Below, one piece after another: positions 1 to 7,535 of a stretch of 18,602 bases of DNA. Under the pieces are notes generated by a model, which was not told where the DNA came from, ran no database searches, and saw only the letters and a list, made by a program, of their open reading frames with translations. Source of the DNA: Bacteroidota bacterium (GTDB lineage Bacteria; Bacteroidota; Ignavibacteria; SZUA-365); the NCBI GenBank assembly GCA_018224345.1, contig JAGTUW010000272.1:1-18602 (forward strand), read 5' to 3'. Position 1 is the stretch's first letter. Every line of letters starts with the position of its first letter. A program made the translations under genes and the position numbers.

Positions 1-727
1 GGTCAAAGAAAATGCGATTGCGATTGAGCAGGCGCTCTCCTTCGTCGAGCCGCGCAGGGAACTGCTCGAGGAACGCACGTATCGCAGCGATCCCCTCATC
101 GGTAATATCCTGGGCCAATCCCCCGATGCGGGTAAAACTGGTCGTGAAACGTGCACCGACAACGAGATCGAAGATGTCGTGAATTTTCTCGCGTTCGCGG
201 AAGCACCAGAGCAGCAAGGTCATTGCCCCGACATCCATGGCCATCACACCGAATCCGACGAGGTGTGAAGAAATGCGTGCGAGTTCCGAGAGCATGGTTC
301 GAAGATACTGTGCACGCGGCGGTGCTTCTATACCGAGCAGCTTCTCAACCGCCAGGATATACCCGACATTGTTGTGCAGCGGTTGCAGATAGTCCAGACG
401 GTCAGTATGCGTAATAAATTCGTGATACGTTTCATTTTCGGCTATTTTCTCATACCCACGGTGAAGGTAGCCGAGTTCAGGCATCGCACTGACGATCGTT
501 TCTCCATCGAGGCGCAAGAGAATGCGCAGCACTCCATGAGTGGCGGGATGCGATGGCCCCATATTGAGAATCATGTCGTTTTCGAGTGGATCGTCGAAGG
601 AAAGATCGGGATCCATGTCAAGCAATGCCTGAAGCAGCTTGGTCCGCTTTTCCATGGGCGGCAGGTTCTCGGTTAGAACAGGTGCACCGAAAAAATCGCC
701 CGGGGGTGTTTTCGCTTCGCTCATCAT
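1..727 (-). CDS. nuoD: NADH-quinone oxidoreductase subunit D, N-terminal part (cut by window edge)
   Basis: This is the 49-kDa subunit of the peripheral arm of complex I, which helps form the quinone-binding cavity next to the NuoB iron-sulfur cluster. The first ~242 residues are present; the family usually has about 380-410, so the C-terminal part lies beyond base 1. Visible hallmarks are MGPSHPATHGVLR (around residue 53), GYLHRGYEK (around 80), and the following HTDRLDYLQPLHNNVGY and ISSHLVGFGVMAMDVGA stretches. Two ATG codons stand side by side (727 and 724), directly after the nuoC stop (728-730). GAGG lies 4 bases before the first and 7 before the second, so 724 may be the real start. 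The zero-gap junction implies co-translation with nuoC. Identification is secure; only the start is uncertain. Confidence 0.95.
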   Translation of the reverse strand, partial: MMSEAKTPPGDFFGAPVLTENLPPMEKRTKLLQALLDMDPDLSFDDPLENDMILNMGPSHPATHGVLRILLRLDGETIVSAMPELGYLHRGYEKIAENETYHEFITHTDRLDYLQPLHNNVGYILAVEKLLGIEAPPRAQYLRTMLSELARISSHLVGFGVMAMDVGAMTLLLWCFREREKIHDIFDLVVGARFTTSFTRIGGLAQDITDEGIAAIRAFLEQFPARLDEGERLLNRNRIFFD

Positions 728-1222
728 CTATCCTCGCTTCGGTAACGGCAAGGCGCCCGGAATACCCATCAACGGATAGTCCTTGCGCAAGGGGAAGTAC
801 TCGAAATCCTCAGGCATGTAAGCCCGACGGAGGTCGGGATGACCCGAAAATGTGATGCCGTACATATCGTACGTTTCGCGCTCATACCAATCAGCAGCGG
901 GGTAGATGCCGGTAATGGTAGGGATGACCGGATCCTGCTCCTCAACACGCACCTTCAGATGAATGCGCTGTTTGCACGTGATGGAGAAAAAATGGTAGTT
1001 GACTTCGAAACGGTTTTTTCGTGTCCAGGCGTCGATCCCGAAAACATCCTCACACAACGGGAACGGACAATGTTCGTTGTCGCGCAGCCACCGGCAGACA
1101 TCGACAATCGCATCGCGACCGATCTCCACGATCACATCGTCACGGAACTCGTACACCTGTTCAACAACATCGCCGTACTGCTCATGCAGCGCGTCAACAG
1201 TTTGTTGCAATACTTTGTTCAT
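728..1222 (-). CDS. nuoC: NADH-quinone oxidoreductase subunit C
   Basis: This is the 30-kDa subunit of the complex I peripheral arm, a structural partner of NuoD. The 164-residue length fits a stand-alone NuoC rather than a NuoCD fusion. The family signature is clear at residues 111-133 (DWYERETYDMYGITFSGHPD, then LRR), followed by MPEDFEYFPLRKDYPL, the usual C-terminal motif. The ATG at 1222 is the only good start in frame, but the ribosome site before it is weak. It follows nuoB by 56 bases and abuts nuoD with no gap, as the third gene of a nuoABCD operon. Confidence 0.95.
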   Translation of the reverse strand: MNKVLQQTVDALHEQYGDVVEQVYEFRDDVIVEIGRDAIVDVCRWLRDNEHCPFPLCEDVFGIDAWTRKNRFEVNYHFFSITCKQRIHLKVRVEEQDPVIPTITGIYPAADWYERETYDMYGITFSGHPDLRRAYMPEDFEYFPLRKDYPLMGIPGALPLPKRG

Positions 1223-1278
1223 GTGCTTCGTGCGAACATGTACGCCACCGTCACGGGAGGTGAGAGCAGCGCACGGGT

Positions 1279-1785
1279 TTAAGAAACTATGATTGCTTCC
1301 TTTTTGTCACGGTAATCAAGCACGCTCTGGCTCTGCACCTTCTTCTGCAATTCGATCAATGCGTGAAAAAGATTTTCCGGACGCGGTGGACAGCCAGCAG
1401 TAAACACATCGACAGGCATGAACTGGTCAATTCCCTGTACGACAGAATAGCTTCGGAACATACCGCCGGACGAGGCGCATGCTCCCATGGCGATCACCCA
1501 ACGGGGCTCGGCCATCTGATCGTAAATTTTGCGCACAACATGCGCCATCTTGTATGTCACGGTTCCGGCCACAATCATCACATCCGATTGCCGTGGCGAA
1601 AAACGCATTACTTCCATACCGAACCGGGAGATATCATGCCGGGGATCACCTGCAGACATCAGTTCGATCGCGCAGCAGGAAAGCCCCATAGGCATGGGCC
1701 AAAGCGAATTTTTTCTCGCCCAGCCGACGAGTGCATCAAGTTTTGTTGTAAGATATCCCTCACCGAGGGCTGATTCTAATCCCAT
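1279..1785 (-). CDS. nuoB: NADH-quinone oxidoreductase subunit B
   Basis: This is the complex I subunit that carries the terminal [4Fe-4S] cluster N2, the electron donor to quinone. All four expected cysteine ligands are visible: the adjacent pair C37-C38 (LSCCAIELM), C103 (MGACASSGG) and C132 (TAGCPPRPE). The 168-residue length is normal. An in-frame ATG exists at 1869, but the 28 extra residues are Arg/Cys-rich, lie inside nuoA and are unlike the family. The ATG at 1785 is preceded by AAAGGAG at 1799-1793 with 7-base spacing, so it is chosen. The gene overlaps the end of nuoA by 10 bases, which suggests translational coupling. Confidence 0.96.
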   Translation of the reverse strand: MGLESALGEGYLTTKLDALVGWARKNSLWPMPMGLSCCAIELMSAGDPRHDISRFGMEVMRFSPRQSDVMIVAGTVTYKMAHVVRKIYDQMAEPRWVIAMGACASSGGMFRSYSVVQGIDQFMPVDVFTAGCPPRPENLFHALIELQKKVQSQSVLDYRDKKEAIIVS

Positions 1786-2132
1786 CGCAGGGCTCCTTTC
1801 TTTAATTCGTAGATAAAACCGACGGCCAATACGATGACGAATACTAACATAACAACAAACCCTGTCCATCCGAGTTCCCGGAATTGAACCGCCCAGGGAT
1901 ACATGAACACGACTTCAATATCGAAGATGATGAAGGAAAGCGCAACCATGTAGTACTTGACCGAAAATCGGTAATGCGCCGTACTGACAGGTTCGACACC
2001 GCTCTCATACGTGCTGTACTTTTCCCGGTAAGGCCGCTGCGGACCCAGCAACCAGGACATATTGACCGACACAACACCGAAGATTACTGCTACTCCGATG
2101 ATAAGGAAGATGGGAATATAGTGTTCAATCAT
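1776..2132 (-). CDS. nuoA: NADH-quinone oxidoreductase subunit A
   Basis: This is a small membrane subunit of complex I at the junction of the peripheral and membrane arms. The 118-residue length is standard. Three membrane segments are apparent, roughly residues 5-27, 61-80 and 88-108. The conserved loop between the first two contains LGP-RPY and YESGVEP (42-48), and the second segment carries FDIEVVFMYPWA (70-81), a stretch highly characteristic of NuoA. It is the first nuo gene here and is followed by nuoB (10-base overlap), nuoC and nuoD. The gap to the upstream acyl-CoA synthetase gene is 128 bases, room for its own promoter; no strong ribosome site is seen. Confidence 0.95.
   Translation of the reverse strand: MIEHYIPIFLIIGVAVIFGVVSVNMSWLLGPQRPYREKYSTYESGVEPVSTAHYRFSVKYYMVALSFIIFDIEVVFMYPWAVQFRELGWTGFVVMLVFVIVLAVGFIYELKKGALRWD
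1793..1799 (-). promoter_or_regulatory. Ribosome binding site deciding the nuoB start
   Basis: AAAGGAG on the minus strand lies 7 bases before the ATG at 1785. It supports the short nuoB start over the longer reading frame that opens at 1869. It sits inside the 3' end of nuoA. Confidence 0.75.
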
Positions 2133-2260
2133 TTCTTGTAACGATGGTTGTTACCTTCAGGAGATCAATGTAGGAAAAAGTCTTCACTTCAACAACGTGA
2201 ATTTCTCGTCTCATCACACGGGGCGCAACCTCCCCTCCGGCAGCAAGGGCCACAGCAGCG
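2133..2260. promoter_or_regulatory. Leader region upstream of the nuo operon
   Basis: These 128 bases separate the end of the acyl-CoA synthetase gene from nuoA. On the minus strand a possible sigma-70-like pair TTGTTG, 17 bases, TACATT is present in the middle, but the match is modest and there is no hairpin plus T-run that would end the upstream transcript. A promoter is expected from the change of function, not demonstrated by the sequence. Confidence 0.25.
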
Positions 2261-4069
2261 TTACGTGCGATACATCGATTCGATCAGATCGCCGTAGCGC
2301 TCCTCTATTGCCTTACGCCGCAGCTTCATGCTCGGTGTCATCTGGCCGTTCTCAATCGAGAACGGCTGATCGAGTAATGTAAAACGGCGTACTTTCTCAT
2401 AATTCGCAAGATCCTTCTGTGTACCCTGAATCGTCTGCTCGATGAGCCGGTTGATTTCCGAGTGCCTGACGAGCTCGGCATAGTCCTTGTAAGGAATACC
2501 GTGGGCGTCCGCATATTCCTTCAGCGCATCAAAATCAGGGACGATCAGTGCGCTGAGGAACATCCGGCGGTCACCGATCAGCACGAACTGATCAATGTAT
2601 TCATTGCCGGCAAACAAGCTTTCTATGGGTTGCGGCGCGATGTTCTTGCCGCCGGAACTGACAAAGAGATGCTTTTTCCTGTCGGTAATGTAGAGCATTC
2701 CCTTTTCATCCATCATCCCAATATCACCGGTGTGCAGCCACCCCTCTTTGTCAATTGCTTCTTCCGTGGCCTTCCTGTCGTTGTAATACCCTTTCATGAC
2801 ATGCGGTCCGCGGGTGAGGATCTCTCCATCATCCGCGATCTTCACTTCGATCCCGGGTAATGGGAGACCGACAGAGCCGAAACGGTAGTTGTCCAGACGA
2901 TTTGCTGAGATGACCGGTGAGCTCTCGGTCAGACCGTACCCCTCAATGATGAGCAATCCCACAGCTTCAAAAAACTCTCCGAGCTCACGGGGCAAGGCAG
3001 CGCCGCCGGAAACGAAATAGTTGATCCGGCCGCCGGTCCGCGCTTTGATTTTGGAGAAGACGAGTTTGTCGGCCAATGCGTGCTGCACACGCAGGAGAGG
3101 ACCGAGCTTCCCGTTTTTTTTCGCTCTGACGAATTTCCGCCCGGTCGCCACTGCCGAGTAAAATATTTTTTTCTTCACACCACTGTCTTTCTCGACCATG
3201 CGGGCAATGCGGTTATATATCCGTTCAAAAAGACGTGGAACGGCCACAACGATAGTCGGCTGCACCTCCAGCATGTTCTCGGCCACGGTATCGATGCTTT
3301 CCGCGTAGGCGACACTGGCACCGCAGGCAGTCGCGGTATAATACCCCGCCATGCGCTCGAAAACATGACAAAGAGGAAGAAATGACAACAGCATGTCACG
3401 GTCGCTGATCGGCAGCACCTGGGATGCGGCGATCATGTTCGAGACGAAATTGTCGTGCGTCAGCATCACACCCTTGGGTGTCCCCGTCGTTCCGGATGTG
3501 TAGATGATGGTGCACAGATCCTCGGGTCTGATACGAGTCAAGGCCTCACGCAATGCATTCTGCCGGTTCGCGTGCATCGATCGTCCCGATGCCAGCACAT
3601 CGCTGAAACGAAGAACGTCAGCAGGAAGATCGTCGCTGTCACTCATCATGATGACGTGTTTGAGCGTCCTGACCTCCTTGCGGATTTTCAACACCTTTGC
3701 GAGTTGAAAGCGGTTGGATACGACCATCACCGACACACCCGCATCATTGAGAATGAATTGAATCTGTGTCGACGTCTGAGAAGGGAACATGGGAACGTCC
3801 ATGGCACCGTGAAACAGCACCGCCAGATCGGTAACCACCCATTCGGGACGATTTTCGGCGAGCAATCCGATGCGGTCTCCCTTACGCACACCAAGTGCCT
3901 CCAGGCCATGATGAAAACATGCAACCTGCTCACGTACATCACTATAGCTGAGCGGCGAGTAGACCCCATCAACTTTGCGCAGAAACAGTGGACGTGCATC
4001 GTGCATGTACCTGTCCGTGAGATTCAGAAACATCTCGGGAATCGTGGTGAATGTCACTGCAAGGCTCAT
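2261..4069 (-). CDS. Long-chain acyl-CoA synthetase (AMP-forming, FadD15-type)
   Basis: The enzyme activates fatty acids with ATP and CoA to acyl-CoA for beta-oxidation or lipid remodelling, via an acyl-adenylate. The 602-residue length matches bacterial long-chain acyl-CoA ligases of the FadD15 type. Adenylate-forming motifs appear in order: the P-loop YTSGTTGTPKG (190-200), PLCHVFER (232-239), EGYGLTESSP (376-385), TGDIG (447-451), DRKKHLFVSSGGKNIAP (463-479) and a C-terminal lysine in TPSMK (578-582), the expected catalytic Lys. No signal peptide is seen. The preferred chain length cannot be read from the sequence. It lies between pyrE and nuoA with gaps of 208 and 128 bases, so it may be a single-gene unit. 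The ribosome site at 4069 is weak. Confidence 0.92.
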   Translation of the reverse strand: MSLAVTFTTIPEMFLNLTDRYMHDARPLFLRKVDGVYSPLSYSDVREQVACFHHGLEALGVRKGDRIGLLAENRPEWVVTDLAVLFHGAMDVPMFPSQTSTQIQFILNDAGVSVMVVSNRFQLAKVLKIRKEVRTLKHVIMMSDSDDLPADVLRFSDVLASGRSMHANRQNALREALTRIRPEDLCTIIYTSGTTGTPKGVMLTHDNFVSNMIAASQVLPISDRDMLLSFLPLCHVFERMAGYYTATACGASVAYAESIDTVAENMLEVQPTIVVAVPRLFERIYNRIARMVEKDSGVKKKIFYSAVATGRKFVRAKKNGKLGPLLRVQHALADKLVFSKIKARTGGRINYFVSGGAALPRELGEFFEAVGLLIIEGYGLTESSPVISANRLDNYRFGSVGLPLPGIEVKIADDGEILTRGPHVMKGYYNDRKATEEAIDKEGWLHTGDIGMMDEKGMLYITDRKKHLFVSSGGKNIAPQPIESLFAGNEYIDQFVLIGDRRMFLSALIVPDFDALKEYADAHGIPYKDYAELVRHSEINRLIEQTIQGTQKDLANYEKVRRFTLLDQPFSIENGQMTPSMKLRRKAIEERYGDLIESMYRT

Positions 4070-4112
4070 GACGTTTGCCGCTGTTGTGAATGTGGCGCTT
4101 TCTCTTCCCCTG

Positions 4113-4142
4113 AAGATACAATGACGCGGTGGGAAAAGACAA
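4113..4142 (-). promoter_or_regulatory. Candidate promoter of the acyl-CoA synthetase gene
   Basis: On the minus strand, TTGTCT (4142-4137), an 18-base spacer, then TATCTT (4118-4113), 43 bases before the ATG at 4069. Each hexamer matches the sigma-70 consensus at four of six positions, so support is moderate. The same -10 hexamer and spacer length occur before the T9SS protein gene at 8539-8568. Confidence 0.33.
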
Positions 4143-4277
4143 TTGCGCGCTTACAGCGCGATGTCTCTTGTGCAGTCGCAGGTGTATCCATCAGACGTGC
4201 AACTGTGGAAGGCGAGCGTCGCGGGCCGGGATGAACGAGCGTCTCACGCTTCCGTAACCTCGAGATCACCATGGTAT

Positions 4278-4859
4278 TCATTTCTTCCCTGAACGCCCTG
4301 GTTTGCGGATCTCCATTCCGTCGCGGCAAAGCGGACAGTCTTCCGGCTTCCAGGTCACGACATCGAGCGTCATGAGCGCATGGGCGGGAATTCCGAAGTC
4401 CACGTTTCCGCCACTGCGATCCACAAGGTATGCCAGTCCGAGAATCGTGGCTCCGGTCGCCCTGGCGCAATCAAGCACCTCGAAGACACTGCCACCGGTG
4501 GTGACGACGTCCTCGACCAGCAGAACACGGTCTTCAGATGTGATCCTGAAACCGCGGCGCAATTCCATCTTTCCGTCGACCCGTTCGGTAAACATCGCCC
4601 GGCAGTTGAGCTGCTTTGCAGTTTCGTGAGCAAGAATGATCCCGCCCGTTGCAGGCCCGAGTACCACTGTCGGCCTCTGCTCTCCCCATTGTGCTGCGAA
4701 TTCTGCACAGAGTTGCTCTGTCAGTACCGGAAACTCCAGGACACGAAACTTCTCGACGTAATGCGGACTGTGCAACCCGGACGTCAGCACGAAATGTCCT
4801 TCGAGAAAGGCACCGCTTTGCTTGAACATGTCAAGAATTTCATCTTGCGATCTGGCCAT
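4278..4859 (-). CDS. pyrE: Orotate phosphoribosyltransferase
   Basis: PyrE transfers orotate onto PRPP to give orotidine 5'-phosphate, the fifth step of de novo UMP synthesis. The protein is a type I phosphoribosyltransferase of 193 residues. The PRPP loop is RVLLVEDVVTTGGSV (111-125), the nucleotide/flexible-loop region is TERVDGKMELRRGF (91-104), and the N-terminal FVLTSGLHSPHYVEK (23-37) is typical of OPRT. The C-terminal extension with CPLC (175-178) and KPG resembles that of many bacterial OPRTs and might bind a metal, which is inference. An ATG at 4886 would add nine residues, but GGAG at 4869-4866, six bases before the ATG at 4859, favours the shorter form. The upstream neighbour is the carbinolamine dehydratase gene, 126 bases away. 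Confidence 0.94.
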   Translation of the reverse strand: MARSQDEILDMFKQSGAFLEGHFVLTSGLHSPHYVEKFRVLEFPVLTEQLCAEFAAQWGEQRPTVVLGPATGGIILAHETAKQLNCRAMFTERVDGKMELRRGFRITSEDRVLLVEDVVTTGGSVFEVLDCARATGATILGLAYLVDRSGGNVDFGIPAHALMTLDVVTWKPEDCPLCRDGMEIRKPGRSGKK

Positions 4860-4865
4860 GGAGCA

Positions 4866-4869
4866 CTCC
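4866..4869 (-). promoter_or_regulatory. Ribosome binding site deciding the pyrE start
   Basis: GGAG on the minus strand lies six bases before the ATG at 4859. The alternative ATG at 4886 has only a pyrimidine-rich run before it and no purine-rich site. Confidence 0.6.
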
Positions 4870-4985
4870 AATAAAAAATGGGACATCGAAAAGATGAAAA
4901 AAGATACGCAACTGAAGTGGAAGTCGAAAACGACGGGATGGGAGCGGGTAGAACGTGTTGACCACGCAAATGTGCCGGAGACTCG

Positions 4986-5270
4986 CTATTCTGTAAACGC
5001 TGCGTCGATCTGACGCGCGAGTGCGAAGTCCTTCTCCGTGATGCCGCCTTCGCTGTGCGTAGCGAGCGCTATGGTGACAGTGTCGTAACGAATATCAATG
5101 TCAGGATGATGGCCGGCCTTGTCGGCAAGAATCCCCGTCTGCACGACAAAACCAATAGCGCGATGAAAACTTGCCGCCTTGTAACGACGGACGATCTGAT
5201 CGTTTTCCAATGACCAGTCAGCCATTCCTGCCAATGCTGTGTCAACCTCTTGTCTGTTCATCGTGGGCAT
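4986..5270 (-). CDS. Pterin-4a-carbinolamine dehydratase family protein
   Basis: Members dehydrate 4a-hydroxytetrahydrobiopterin, recycling the pterin cofactor of aromatic amino acid hydroxylases. The 94-residue length is standard for the family. The diagnostic stretch is AGHHPDIDIRYDTVTIALATH (starting near residue 52), with the paired histidines H54-H55 and the later H72 that form the catalytic site, followed by GGITEKDFALARQID. The ATG at 5270 is preceded by AGAGG at 5284-5280 with nine-base spacing; an ATG at 5333 would add 21 non-family residues, and one at 5261 is also possible. No aromatic amino acid hydroxylase gene lies in this window, so the true substrate here is not established; many bacteria carry such proteins without a hydroxylase partner. 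Confidence 0.9.
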   Translation of the reverse strand: MPTMNRQEVDTALAGMADWSLENDQIVRRYKAASFHRAIGFVVQTGILADKAGHHPDIDIRYDTVTIALATHSEGGITEKDFALARQIDAAFTE

Positions 5271-5291
5271 GAATCTGTTCCTCTCGTTGTG

Positions 5292-5316
5292 ATTGTAAAT
5301 ACTGAGGCATTCAGTA
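5292..5316 (-). promoter_or_regulatory. Candidate -10 element with adjoining inverted repeat upstream of the carbinolamine dehydratase gene
   Basis: On the minus strand TACAAT (5297-5292) matches five of six -10 positions and lies 21 bases before the ATG. No good -35 is found. Immediately upstream is the inverted repeat TACTGA-GGCAT-TCAGTA (5300-5316, six-bp arms), which would sit in the promoter spacer and could be an operator. Six-bp arms are common by chance, so this is weak. Confidence 0.2.
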
Positions 5317-5472
5317 ATTGAACAGAATGCCATCGCGGATAGTTCTCGTTGTTACTGTTTTGTATCGCCTTGTGTCCGCGGTGTGCACTTCCGACTGATG
5401 CATCCGGTCGTATATCCGGACAACCGTCCTCCTTCCGATGCAAACTCCCGCCTGTGGTCACAGTGATCGTGT

Positions 5473-7338
5473 TCACTCCTCCACGTCGGGGAGATCGGCA
5501 AAAGAGTCGCAGATTCTCACCGCATGCTCCCGTGCAAGCAGAGACTGAAGCTGCGTAGCGATTTCGCGCTGCTGGTCGGCATCTGTCTCATCGCGCAGTC
5601 GCTCCTTGAGCCGCGCGCGCCGCTGTCGCAGATGGCGGTGCAGCAGCCGTTTGTATGCATCGAGCAACAGCAGGCGTTCGTCGACCGGACGCACGTTCTG
5701 TTCCTCAGCCCATCGGGCGCTGACAGGAGTGCGCTCGATCAGCATGTCGGCAAGCAGGCCATGCATGGCGATATCGTCTTCGACCCATGCCCAAAGCGCG
5801 TCGGTGTTGATATGTCCGTCATGTTCCTCCTGCTCGAACAGTACATGCAGAAGTGACTGAATACGTCTGTCGCGAAATAGTCCGATTCTGATTCCATGCA
5901 GCACTTCTCCCTGCATCGCGGTACTCGCCTGAAGAAGCAGGGTACAGAATTCCTGTTCCTCACGTGGCAACGTACCTCCCTCCTGCGTTACGTTCTCTGT
6001 CACATCACTGAGACTCACCGGATGTGCGGCCGGACGCTCCCGCTTGACATTTCGCAACTCCTTATCCATTTCCTGAAAAAGCAGGTGTTCGTATATACCA
6101 TATTTCCGTGCTATATCATGGATATAGAATTCACGGCGAATAGGGTCATCCATCTTCGCGACCAGTTCGACAACACGATGCACGACCTGTGCTTTGCCTT
6201 CGGGCGTCTCGAGACGGCCTTCCGCCTGAAAACGTGACGTGACGAAATCCACGAACGAGAGGGCTTCGTTGATGCGCGAGCGCAATTTCTCCACTCCATA
6301 TTTCCGGATATAGGAGTCTGGGTCCTCTCCTGTCGGCAGTTCGACCATGCGGGCATCGCAATCAGCTTCGAGAATGATATCTATTCCGCGCAGCATGGCG
6401 TTCATGCCCGCCGAATCGGCATCGAAGAGAAAGAAGAAATTCCGTGTATACCGGGACAGAAGGTAGACCTGTTCAGGTGTCAGCGCAGTGCCGCTCGTGG
6501 CGATAATATTCTGTATTCCATCCTGATACAGTGATATCAGATCGGCATAGCCTTCGACAAGTACGACGGCATCCGCATCGCGTATGGCCCGGTGCGACTG
6601 CGTCAGGCCGTAGAGCACTTTACTCTTCGTGTAAATCGGTGTTTCAGGGGAATTCAGATACTTCGGTTGCCCGTCTTTCTGCAGCGTCCGCGCACCGAAG
6701 CCAAGTACCTTTTTCGAGACGCTGAGTATCGGAAAGACCACACGCCCGCGAAAGCGGTCGTAGACCTTGCCGCCGTCCTTGCGTACGATGAGACCGGTCG
6801 TCTCCAATACATCGTCATCGATACCCTGTGTGCGGGCATGGTTCAGAAAGTGATCCCAGGCATCGGGAGCATAACCAAGTCCGAACACACGCTGCGTGCC
6901 GGCTTCCCAACCACGCTTCGCGAAATATGCACGTGCGTCGCTTCCACTCTCCTCCTGCAGTGTCGCATGAAAGAAGCGGGCGGCGAGGCGATTGGTTTCG
7001 TAGAGCGCCTCGATTTCCTCACGGGCTTCCGGACGCATCGCCCCTTCGTGGGAAAGTGCAATATTATAACGCTCGGCGAGTGTCTCCACCGCGTCGATGA
7101 AGGAGAGCTTCTCGATTTCCATAAGAAAGGTGAATGCATTGCCACCTTTTCCGCAGCCGAAGCATTTGAAAATTCCCCGTTCCGGATTCACACTGAATGA
7201 GGGGGTCTTCTCCCGATGAAAAGGACAAAGTCCGGTGTAATTTCTTCCGGATTTCCTCAAACGTACAAAGCCGCTGACAATGTCAACGATGTCGGCGGCG
7301 GCACGGATTTCCTCGATTTTATGTTCGGGAATTCTCAT
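5473..7338 (-). CDS. dnaG: DNA primase
   Basis: DnaG synthesises RNA primers at the replication fork, acting with the replicative helicase. The 621-residue protein has the three expected parts. The N-terminal zinc-binding domain carries C38/H41 (CPFHREKTPSFSV) and C59/C62 (KCFGCGKGGNAF). The central RNA-polymerase/TOPRIM core contains YDRFRGRVVFPI (193-204), the TOPRIM glutamate in VLVEGYADLISL (259-270), the DAD acidic motif at 306-308 (LFDADSAG) and LPTGEDPDSYI (334-344). The C-terminal ~200 residues are more divergent, as is usual for the helicase-interacting domain. The start at 7338 begins RIPEHKIEEI, typical of DnaG. It is flanked by gaps of about 200 bases on both sides, so is probably transcribed alone. 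Confidence 0.96.
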   Translation of the reverse strand: MRIPEHKIEEIRAAADIVDIVSGFVRLRKSGRNYTGLCPFHREKTPSFSVNPERGIFKCFGCGKGGNAFTFLMEIEKLSFIDAVETLAERYNIALSHEGAMRPEAREEIEALYETNRLAARFFHATLQEESGSDARAYFAKRGWEAGTQRVFGLGYAPDAWDHFLNHARTQGIDDDVLETTGLIVRKDGGKVYDRFRGRVVFPILSVSKKVLGFGARTLQKDGQPKYLNSPETPIYTKSKVLYGLTQSHRAIRDADAVVLVEGYADLISLYQDGIQNIIATSGTALTPEQVYLLSRYTRNFFFLFDADSAGMNAMLRGIDIILEADCDARMVELPTGEDPDSYIRKYGVEKLRSRINEALSFVDFVTSRFQAEGRLETPEGKAQVVHRVVELVAKMDDPIRREFYIHDIARKYGIYEHLLFQEMDKELRNVKRERPAAHPVSLSDVTENVTQEGGTLPREEQEFCTLLLQASTAMQGEVLHGIRIGLFRDRRIQSLLHVLFEQEEHDGHINTDALWAWVEDDIAMHGLLADMLIERTPVSARWAEEQNVRPVDERLLLLDAYKRLLHRHLRQRRARLKERLRDETDADQQREIATQLQSLLAREHAVRICDSFADLPDVEE

Positions 7339-7365
7339 GATGCGGAAATATTTTTCTCACATGAC

Positions 7366-7371
7366 ATTATA
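7366..7371 (-). promoter_or_regulatory. Candidate -10 box of dnaG
   Basis: A perfect TATAAT on the minus strand lies 27 bases before the dnaG ATG (7338). The hexamer at the expected -35 position (7394-7389, ACAGTA) does not match consensus, so the promoter assignment rests on the -10 alone and its placement. Confidence 0.35.
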
Positions 7372-7416
7372 CAGACAACACTTGATGCTACTGTGTGTTC
7401 GCGACGCGCACGACAC

Positions 7417-7452
7417 ACCTGCGTGTAGCACACATGCGCACCACACGCAGGT
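7417..7452. repeat. 10-bp inverted repeat upstream of dnaG
   Basis: ACCTGCGTGT (7417-7426) and its exact reverse complement ACACGCAGGT (7443-7452) are separated by 16 bases. The element lies between the end of the T9SS protein gene (7536) and the dnaG -10 box. It is not followed by a T-run in either direction, so a classical intrinsic terminator is not supported; it could still end or stabilise the upstream transcript. Confidence 0.55.
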
Positions 7453-7535
7453 ACGAACCGAAGTGGACCACCGCGACATGCATCTTCTCATGCCGTACAG
7501 GCCTGGGGAACGTCGCGATCTGAGTGCGAACGTAC

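Noticed and set aside
4144..4160. Small hairpin CGCGC-TTACA-GCGCG in the pyrE / acyl-CoA synthetase gap
   Set aside because: Only five base pairs and no T-run; such stems are frequent by chance.
4066..4470. 134-residue minus-strand reading frame rich in Arg, overlapping the 3' half of pyrE
   Set aside because: It is in another frame of pyrE, has no recognisable motif and no ribosome site; pyrE itself is certain.
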